The notes under the pieces are model-generated. The model did no database searches and was not told the DNA's origin. It saw nothing but the letters and a program-made list of their open reading frames with translations. This document shows, in pieces, positions 58,580 to 64,000 of a DNA stretch of 64,000 nucleotides. Every line of letters begins with the position of its first letter. The first letter of the stretch is position 1. The stretch comes from Pyrinomonadaceae bacterium (GTDB lineage Bacteria > Acidobacteriota > Blastocatellia > Pyrinomonadales > Pyrinomonadaceae). The DNA lies in the NCBI GenBank assembly GCA_036277115.1, contig DASUNM010000023.1, positions 1,178,001 to 1,242,000 on the forward strand. Reading direction: 5' to 3'. The position numbers were made by a program, and so were the translations under genes.

Positions 58580-59500
58580 ATGAAAGCCCGCATCGTTTGG
58601 CTGATCCTCTGCGGCATCTGGGGATCGACCTGGCTATTCATTAAGATCGGCCTGCGCGATCTGCCGCCATTCACTTTTGCCGGGCTGCGTTTCGTCCTCG
58701 CCTCAGCAATTCTCGGTTCGCTTATCCTGATTCGGCGCGCGCGCTGGCCACGCACCCGCACCGAATGGTACCTGATTGCCGTCAGCGGGCTCCTGCAATT
58801 CACCCTGAACTACGGTCTGGTTTTCTGGGGCGAGCAATACATCTCCTCAGGTCTGGCCGCCGTGCTGCAGTCAACGTTTCCGCTTTTTGGTTTGGTCATC
58901 GCGCATTTCTATCTTCCCAACGAACGAATGACTACTTTGAAAGTCGCCGGCGTGCTGCTCGGAGTCTTCGGCGTCGGCGTCATCTTTTCCGATCAACTGA
59001 CGATTGCCGGTTCGATGGCGCTGCTGGGCAGCATCGCGCTCGTGCTGAGTGCTGTCTTCGGATCGTATTCGAATGTTTTGGTGAAAGCCTATGGAGGCAA
59101 AATCGATCCGCAGATTCTGGCCGCCTCGCAAATGGTCTTCGGTTTTGTGCCCTTGCTCATCGCCGGATTCTCGATGGAAGGGAATCCACTGCAGTTTCGT
59201 TGGACACTTTCTGCATTTCTCTCTCTGATGTACCTCGTCATCGTCGGATCAGTGATTGCATTCTGGCTTTATTACTGGCTGGTGCGAAACATGGACGTGA
59301 CCAACACGATGCTGATCGCTTTGGTGACGCCGGTCGTCGCCGTCATTCTGGGAATGTTGGTCCTGCACGAGCAACTCAACTGGCGTCTGATCGCCGGCAG
59401 TGCGTGCATCATCCTCGGCTTGGGACTGATTGTATGGCGCCGGCAGCACCGGACTGTGGCGATTCCGGAAGCAGATGCCGGCGCGGTATCAGACTCCTGA
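58580..59500 (+). CDS. DMT-superfamily (EamA) transporter
   Basis: The 306-residue membrane protein has ten predicted spans in two EamA repeats. The first starts VWLILCGIWGSTWLFIKIGL with the typical GSTWLFIK motif and includes RFVLASAILGSLILI. The second starts near SIALVLSAVFGSYSNVLVKA and ends LIAGSACIILGLGLIVW. Such proteins export or import small metabolites such as amino acids; the substrate is not predictable. The next gene begins 21 bp downstream. Confidence 0.88.
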   Translation: MKARIVWLILCGIWGSTWLFIKIGLRDLPPFTFAGLRFVLASAILGSLILIRRARWPRTRTEWYLIAVSGLLQFTLNYGLVFWGEQYISSGLAAVLQSTFPLFGLVIAHFYLPNERMTTLKVAGVLLGVFGVGVIFSDQLTIAGSMALLGSIALVLSAVFGSYSNVLVKAYGGKIDPQILAASQMVFGFVPLLIAGFSMEGNPLQFRWTLSAFLSLMYLVIVGSVIAFWLYYWLVRNMDVTNTMLIALVTPVVAVILGMLVLHEQLNWRLIAGSACIILGLGLIVWRRQHRTVAIPEADAGAVSDS

Positions 59501-59521
59501 CGCAGTGGCTATAATCTTCGC

Positions 59522-60901
59522 ATGCCGATCGCATCGATCAATCCTGCTACAGGCGAAGTTCTGCAGACCTTCGATTCGCTTAATCAACCACAAATTGAAG
59601 AGAAGTTAAGTCGCGCGGCGGAAACCTTCCGCGACTATCGCCGCACAACGTTTTCGGATCGGGGCGAGAAGATGCTGCGCGCCGCAGAGATACTCGAAAA
59701 CGAAAAGCAGACGCTCGCGCGGACGATGACGCTCGAGATGGGCAAGCCCATTAACGCCGCAGTGCAGGAAGCCGAGAAATGCGCCTGGGTTTGTCGATAC
59801 TACGCTGAGAATGCCGAACGCCATCTGGACGACGAAGTCATTCAAACGAATGCGACGAAAAGCTATGTTCGTTTTCAGCCGCTCGGCATCGTGTTGGCGA
59901 TCATGCCCTGGAATTTCCCTTTCTGGCAGGTGTTTCGTTTCGCCGCGCCCGCTTTGATGGCCGGCAACATCGGCCTGCTGAAACATGCCTCGAATGTGCC
60001 GCAGTGCGCGCTGGCAATCGAAGACATTTTCCGCCGCGCAGGATTTCCGCCAGGCGCGTTTCAGACTTTGTTAGTCGGAACAGACGCCGTGCAAGAACTG
60101 CTGGAAGATCCGCGCGTCGCGGCGACGACGTTGACTGGCAGCGAATCCGCCGGCCGCAGCGTGGCGAGCATTGCCGGGAAGAACATCAAGAAGGCTGTGC
60201 TCGAACTTGGCGGAAGCGATCCTTTCATCGTCATGCCGTCGGCCAACTTCGACGAAGCGGTGAGCACCGCCGTCAAGGCACGGACGATTAACAACGGGCA
60301 ATCGTGCATCGCGGCCAAGCGATTTATTGTGCACGCGGACATTTACGATCGATTCGAAAGTGAGTTCGTCGCGGCGATGAAAAGTCTGCGCGTCGGTGAT
60401 CCATTGGATTCAGCGAGCGACATCGGGCCCCTCGCGACGGAACAAATCCTGGCCGATGTGGAAGATCAGGTGAAGGTGAGCGTCGCCGCGGGTGCGAAGA
60501 TTTTGACTGGCGGGCGGCGAGTGAAATTCGAAGGGAATCTCGGGCGCGGACATTTCTACGAGCCCACGGTGCTGGCGGACATTCCGAAAGACTCACCGGC
60601 ATTTCGCGACGAGATCTTTGGCCCGGTCGCTTCCCTGTTTCGGGTTAGCTCAATTGACGAAGCGATCGAACTGGCGAATGCCACGACCTTCGGTCTGGGC
60701 GCGGCCGCGTGGACAAACGACGATGACGAGCGCGCACGCTTCATCGCGGAGATTGATGCCGGCTCAGTCTTTATCAACGGCATGGTCGCTTCCGATCCGC
60801 GTCTACCGTTCGGCGGCGTAAAGAATTCCGGCTACGGCCGCGAGTTGGGTGAGTTCGGAATCCGGGAGTTTGTGAACATTAAGACGGTTTGGGTTAAGTA
60901 A
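59522..60901 (+). CDS. NAD(P)-dependent succinate-semialdehyde dehydrogenase-like aldehyde dehydrogenase
   Basis: The 459-residue protein is a complete aldehyde dehydrogenase: PWNFPFWQVFRFAAPALMAG with the catalytic Asn, TGSESAGRSVASIAGKNIKK, general-base Glu in VLELGGSDPFIV, nucleophile Cys in NNGQSCIAAKRF, and EIFGPVASLF. Length and the N-terminal INPATGEVL match the YneI/Sad and GabD branch that oxidises succinate semialdehyde to succinate in GABA breakdown; the exact aldehyde is inferred. It is likely cotranscribed with the upstream DMT transporter and faces the Ada gene across a strong hairpin. Confidence 0.85.
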   Translation: MPIASINPATGEVLQTFDSLNQPQIEEKLSRAAETFRDYRRTTFSDRGEKMLRAAEILENEKQTLARTMTLEMGKPINAAVQEAEKCAWVCRYYAENAERHLDDEVIQTNATKSYVRFQPLGIVLAIMPWNFPFWQVFRFAAPALMAGNIGLLKHASNVPQCALAIEDIFRRAGFPPGAFQTLLVGTDAVQELLEDPRVAATTLTGSESAGRSVASIAGKNIKKAVLELGGSDPFIVMPSANFDEAVSTAVKARTINNGQSCIAAKRFIVHADIYDRFESEFVAAMKSLRVGDPLDSASDIGPLATEQILADVEDQVKVSVAAGAKILTGGRRVKFEGNLGRGHFYEPTVLADIPKDSPAFRDEIFGPVASLFRVSSIDEAIELANATTFGLGAAAWTNDDDERARFIAEIDAGSVFINGMVASDPRLPFGGVKNSGYGRELGEFGIREFVNIKTVWVK

Positions 60902-60953
60902 TGAGGCGAAGCGCCCGCCGGTACTGAAGCTTGGGAGTGTAATCCAGGGTTTT

Positions 60954-61094
60954 CGTGCCGTTAGGCACGAGATGTTTATAGAACCTCGCGTCATCAATGA
61001 CAGCGGCTCGGCGAAATGATAAGTCATTTCGCCGAGCCGCTAGTACCAATTAATCTAGTCGGTTTCTATAAACATTCCGCCGCTACGCGGCGAG
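60954..61094. repeat. Nested palindromic element (family K) between convergent genes
   Basis: Outer arms GATGTTTATAGAACC and GGTTTCTATAAACATT enclose a perfect 18-bp stem (61002-61019 with 61024-61041, AGCGGCTCGGCGAAATGA) with a four-base loop. Small hairpins GTGCCGTTAGGCAC and CGCCGCTACGCGGCG flank the element. The central hairpin could act as a terminator for both convergent genes. Confidence 0.85.
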
Positions 61095-61097
61095 GAC

Positions 61098-62165
61098 TTA
61101 TGATTCCGGCGCGGCCTGACGCTCTTTCGCCAACAATTCTTTTTTCCGCTCTATCCCCCACCGGTACCCACCCAAACTCTTGTCCTCCCGGATGACTCGA
61201 TGGCAAGGGATGACCAGCGCCAGACGATTGCTCGCACACGCGCTTGCCACCGCCCGCACCGCGTTCGGTTTACCAATCGCTTTGGCAATCTCCTGATATG
61301 AACGGGTTGAGCCGAACGGAATGCGCCGCAACTCTTCCCACACGCGTCTTTGAAATGCGGTCGCTTGCACGTCCATGGGCAACTCGATCAAACGAGATTC
61401 GCCGTTCAGCGAGTCCAGAACTTTTTGCAGCCAAAGATTCAGTGAAGGGCTGATCGAAGTGTCTTTCGAGTCGATCGCAGCATTCGGATACTCGGCGAAC
61501 AGCGCGCGCATCAATTCCGCATCCGAATCGCCAATCGTCACGGCGCACACGCCGCGTTCAGTCGCTGCGACTAACAAACGGCCGAGTGGTGACTGAGAAA
61601 TCGTGAAGACGATGCGCATTCCCTTTCCCCCGCGGCCATAAGTCGCCGGCGTCATTCCTAACTGCTCGGAAGATTTTTCATAGAGCGCCCGGCTGGATCC
61701 GTATCCGGCATCGTACATCGCGTCGGTCACCGACGCGCCCTTCTTAATCCCGGCTTTGAATCGTTCAAGCTTGCGCGACTCAGCGTACTGTCTCGGCGTA
61801 ATTCCCATCACCTGCTTGAACGTGCGTTGTAAGTGATGAGCATTGACGCCGGTTGCTGCGCTCAAGCTTTGCAGCGTAGCGGTATCTTCCTCGTGCTCGT
61901 CAATCACGTGACACACCTGACGCGCGAGCTCAATTTGCGGATCGTTCGCGTTCGCGCGACGCGGATGGCAACGCTTGCACGCGCGAAAGCCGGCTTGCTC
62001 TGCGGCTTCAGGCACGCGAAAGAAACTCACCTGCTCGCGTTTCGGACGGCGCGCCGGACACGATGGCCGGCAGTAAATCCCCGTGGACCGCACGGCGAAA
62101 ACGAAACTGCCGTCGCGCGAAGCGTCTCGCTCAAGGACTGCATTCCAAAGTTCGGGGTTTGTCAT
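61098..62165 (-). CDS. ada: Ada: methylphosphotriester sensor, AraC-type activator and O6-methylguanine-DNA methyltransferase
   Basis: I start it at ATG 62165 (355 residues); an in-frame ATG 33 bases upstream is possible. The N-terminal zinc domain has GIYCRPSCPARRPKREQVSF and ACKRCHP, the four-Cys methyl-acceptor site. An AraC-type HTH follows (LQSLSAATGVNAHHLQRTFK, MGITPRQYAESRKLERFK, DAMYDAGYGSSRALYEK). The C-terminal domain has the acceptor Cys in VIPCHRVI near residue 320. It repairs alkylated DNA and turns on the adaptive response. Tag is nearby, but on the other strand. Confidence 0.93.
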   Translation of the reverse strand: MTNPELWNAVLERDASRDGSFVFAVRSTGIYCRPSCPARRPKREQVSFFRVPEAAEQAGFRACKRCHPRRANANDPQIELARQVCHVIDEHEEDTATLQSLSAATGVNAHHLQRTFKQVMGITPRQYAESRKLERFKAGIKKGASVTDAMYDAGYGSSRALYEKSSEQLGMTPATYGRGGKGMRIVFTISQSPLGRLLVAATERGVCAVTIGDSDAELMRALFAEYPNAAIDSKDTSISPSLNLWLQKVLDSLNGESRLIELPMDVQATAFQRRVWEELRRIPFGSTRSYQEIAKAIGKPNAVRAVASACASNRLALVIPCHRVIREDKSLGGYRWGIERKKELLAKERQAAPES

Positions 62166-62293
62166 GACCACCGGCGTTGTTGATATCGGCTGCAACATCT
62201 TACTTCACCTCTCACGGATCTGATGAGCAGATGATACGCAGTCGGCGAATGCGGTTCTATCCGATGTTTGCGGTCAAACTTTGGAGTAGGTTC

Positions 62294-62497
62294 GCAACCC
62301 GAAGGGTTGCTAGAGAGTAGCCGGGGGTCGCAGCGAAGCGTAGACCCCCGGAAACGTCGGCGCCGTATTCGGCACCCTGAAAGGGTGCCAGACGAACTCT
62401 GTGACCCTTTCAGGGTCAAAAATCAAAGACACTCGATACCCGGGGGTATCGCTGCGCTCAACCCCCGGCTACTTTCTTTCAGCCCTTCGGGCTGACC
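62294..62497. repeat. Composite repeat, family C copy 4
   Basis: GCAACCCGAAGGGTTGC, AGTAGCCGGGGGTCGCAGCG, TAGACCCCCGG, CACCCTGAAAGGGTG, TGACCCTTTCAGGGTCA, CGGGGGTATCGCTGCGCTCA, ACCCCCGGCTACT, CAGCCCTTCGGGCTGA. It lies upstream of ada and downstream of the stress-protein gene. Short open frames inside it are repeat translations. Confidence 0.9.
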
Positions 62498-62502
62498 TCA
62501 CA

Positions 62503-63474
62503 TTACATCTGCGGTTGCGGCACGACCTGGGGGTGAGAAAAGGCGGGAAGCGGCGTGACGACTTTGCCCGAAGGCACACACAGTACCGGGCAGGGTGAGT
62601 TCCTTACGACGCGTTCGATCTCGGAACCCAATGCCGGCGCGCCGCCGAAAAGCGACGCGTGCACTGTCATCCCGATGACGATCAAATCCGCATCGATCTC
62701 GGCGGCGATCCTCACAATCTCAGCGTACGGCCGGCCCTCGGCAATATGAGTCTTGACGCTGCCATTGCCCTCGCCCTCGAATGATTGCATGCGCTGCTGG
62801 ACTTCCTGGCGCATGCGCGACAAGGCCGAGGTTCCGCCTTCGGGGAACATGACGGAAAGCTGCTCGAAGTAATCGCCGATGACGTAAACGGCGTGCAGTT
62901 CTGCGTGGTGCGTGCGGGCAATTTCACGCGCCATGCTCGTCGCCGGAATCGAGGAGGGGCGGAAGTTTGTCGCCAACAGAATTCTATTGAGACGAATGTC
63001 GGTTGAATTTCCGCAGTGCTCGACGAAATCATGTTGCGGTGGACGGATTGTCAGAACGGGACACGGCGCTTCGGCGATAATCTCTTCAGCGGTCGATCCG
63101 AACAGGGCGCGCGCCAGACCGCCCCGGCCATGCGTCACTACGGTTACCAAATCGATGTCGTAATCGCCGACGGCTTTGGCAATCTCGGAAGCCGGCTCGC
63201 CCTCCACGATGACTGGCTCGACTTCAATTCCGTCGAACAGTGGATCGGCAAGGAGCTGCTGGACTTCGCGGCGCAGTTGCAGCAGCCATTCACTTTCCTG
63301 CTCCTTGAGCACGCGCTCAGGCAGGGTCATCAGATTCGCCGGCACTTCGCCGCTTTGCACACTAAAAAGCATGACCCGGCCACCGGCCTCGCGCGCAAAC
63401 GCCGCCGCATACTTTAACGCCGACCGCGCGTGCGCCGTGAAGTCAGTTGGGAAGAGGATATTTCGGAACGACAT
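62503..63474 (-). CDS. Tandem universal stress protein (UspA x2)
   Basis: The 323-residue protein has two Usp domains. The first (1-150) starts NILFPTDFTAHARSALKYAA and ends THGRGGLARALFGSTAEEII, APCPVLTIRP, with the ATP-binding GxxG...GS pattern. The second (about 160-310) has ILLATNFRPSSIPATSMARE and ends IGMTVHASLFGGAPALGSEI, NSPCPVLCVPSG, with a weaker nucleotide motif. Two-domain Usp proteins are cytosolic and linked to starvation and low-oxygen survival. Heptamer repeats start one base upstream of its ATG, leaving no normal ribosome-binding site. Confidence 0.9.
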   Translation of the reverse strand: MSFRNILFPTDFTAHARSALKYAAAFAREAGGRVMLFSVQSGEVPANLMTLPERVLKEQESEWLLQLRREVQQLLADPLFDGIEVEPVIVEGEPASEIAKAVGDYDIDLVTVVTHGRGGLARALFGSTAEEIIAEAPCPVLTIRPPQHDFVEHCGNSTDIRLNRILLATNFRPSSIPATSMAREIARTHHAELHAVYVIGDYFEQLSVMFPEGGTSALSRMRQEVQQRMQSFEGEGNGSVKTHIAEGRPYAEIVRIAAEIDADLIVIGMTVHASLFGGAPALGSEIERVVRNSPCPVLCVPSGKVVTPLPAFSHPQVVPQPQM

Positions 63475-63600
63475 CTGTCAGTGGTCAGTTGTCCGTGGTC
63501 AGTTGTCAGTTGTCAGTGGCACACCGGTTCAACTGGTCTGTTACTGATCAGCCGCCTGATTAGCTAGCGAACAACTGACAACTGACTACTGACGTTTTTT
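63475..63600. repeat. Heptamer tandem array, GTCAGTT/GTCAGTG units, and inverted copy
   Basis: GTCAGTG, GTCAGTT and GTCCGTG units run from 63478 to about 63517. An inverted set (AACTGAC, AACTGACTACTGAC) lies at about 63573-63595. The intervening part holds ACTGGTCTGTTACTGATCAG. The element fills the gap between two minus-strand genes. Confidence 0.85.
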
Positions 63601-63601
63601 T

Positions 63602-64000
63602 CTAGATGACTTTCGTTCCCGCAATCCGGTCGAGTTGCTCACTGAATCCGGATCGCGCCAGCGCTTCGTTGTGCTTTCGCGCCACGCGGGCCAGTTCAAG
63701 TGCGATTCGTTCGCGCGTGCGGCGCTCTCGCTCACCAGTCGCGATCTGATCGACCACGCGTCGCAAAGCTTCACTGACGCCGGCGACGTAGCCTTGCGGT
63801 TGCGAGTCACGGTTCACCGTCACGGAGGAATTTTCATAACGCAGTTGACCCGTCATCGGATCTAAAAAGGCGTAATCATCCGCCAATGAGATCCGCGTCT
63901 CGCGAAACAGCGAATCAAAGTCAGCCCCGAGGGAGGTTGCGGCCCGCTCGAGAGCGGCGATCAATTCACCGCTGACTCGTACAGTCTCGCTCCACTCACC
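63602..64000 (-). CDS. Unknown protein, N-terminus beyond window edge
   Basis: The frame is open to the last base, so at least 132 residues are visible and the start lies outside. The visible part reads LIAALERAATSLGADFDSLF, a strand-rich FLDPMTGQLRYENSSVTVNR, then a long charged helix (DQIATGERERRTRERIALEL, ARVARKHNEAL) and a short C-terminus DRIAGTKVI. I do not recognise a family. The upstream neighbour is unknown; the stress-protein gene follows downstream. Confidence 0.55.
   Translation of the reverse strand, partial: GEWSETVRVSGELIAALERAATSLGADFDSLFRETRISLADDYAFLDPMTGQLRYENSSVTVNRDSQPQGYVAGVSEALRRVVDQIATGERERRTRERIALELARVARKHNEALARSGFSEQLDRIAGTKVI

Noticed and set aside
1..64000. tRNA or rRNA genes, insertion sequences or an integrated phage
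   Set aside because: I looked for cloverleaf-like T-loops, transposase motifs and structural phage proteins in the gaps and genes and saw none; the search was by eye, so short tRNAs could be missed.

Overview
The window reads as chromosome of a GC-rich soil-type bacterium. Acidobacteriota, class Blastocatellia, is my best guess, inferred from gene style and from the abundant dispersed palindromic repeats (the AGTAGCCGGGGGT family). There is no rRNA or tRNA gene to confirm this. No phage, integrase or IS transposase gene is visible. The most striking feature at sequence level is repetitive DNA. Heptamer tandem arrays with several different 7-base units fill many gaps between genes, and at least nine families of palindromic or composite elements are scattered through the window. 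Several of these repeats lie inside genes in frame.

Layout. 1-4.9 kb: two methyltransferases, then a signalling cluster (an isolated HisKA phosphoacceptor protein, a single-domain receiver, a degenerate kinase, an NtrC-type sigma-54 activator and a PilZ protein). 4.9-9.9 kb: QueD, an orphan MbtH-like protein, a DinG/XPD-type helicase, a GNAT acetyltransferase and a lipoprotein class A beta-lactamase. 10.3-18.6 kb: poorly characterised membrane and cytoplasmic proteins separated by heptamer arrays, ending with a methyltransferase that carries a 204-bp repeat insert. 18.6-31.6 kb: a defence-type island read entirely on the minus strand, made of a SNF2 helicase, a 70-residue protein, a Rad50/SMC-like ATPase, a type III-like methyltransferase (Mod) and helicase-nuclease (Res), a fused GmrSD-type (DUF262/DUF1524) nuclease, two small proteins, an ASCH-domain protein and a third small protein.

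32-36.4 kb: small secreted proteins and a PQQ-type beta-propeller among composite repeats. 36.4-43.8 kb: a candidate peptide-maturation cassette with an ABC exporter, two tandem paralogous 89/90-residue precursors with nearly identical Cys/aromatic tails, a cytosolic thioredoxin-like protein, a GAF protein and a cytosolic subtilisin-like protease. 43.8-51.5 kb: DinB-fold protein, AddB-like nuclease, RmuC, a PolB-type exonuclease and a VOC protein. 51.7-56.4 kb: a MASE1-GAF-PAS hybrid histidine kinase and 3-methyladenine glycosylase I. 56.8-57.4 kb: no gene, but a sigma-70-like promoter and a strong intrinsic terminator bracket about 560 nt of hairpin-rich sequence, a good candidate for a large structured RNA. 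57.6-64 kb: a two-domain VOC protein, a DMT transporter, an aldehyde dehydrogenase, Ada, a tandem universal stress protein and a protein cut by the window edge.

The best candidates for something undescribed are the paired Cys/aromatic precursors with their neighbourhood, the 560-nt RNA unit, the composite restriction island, and the repeats inserted in frame in coding sequence.
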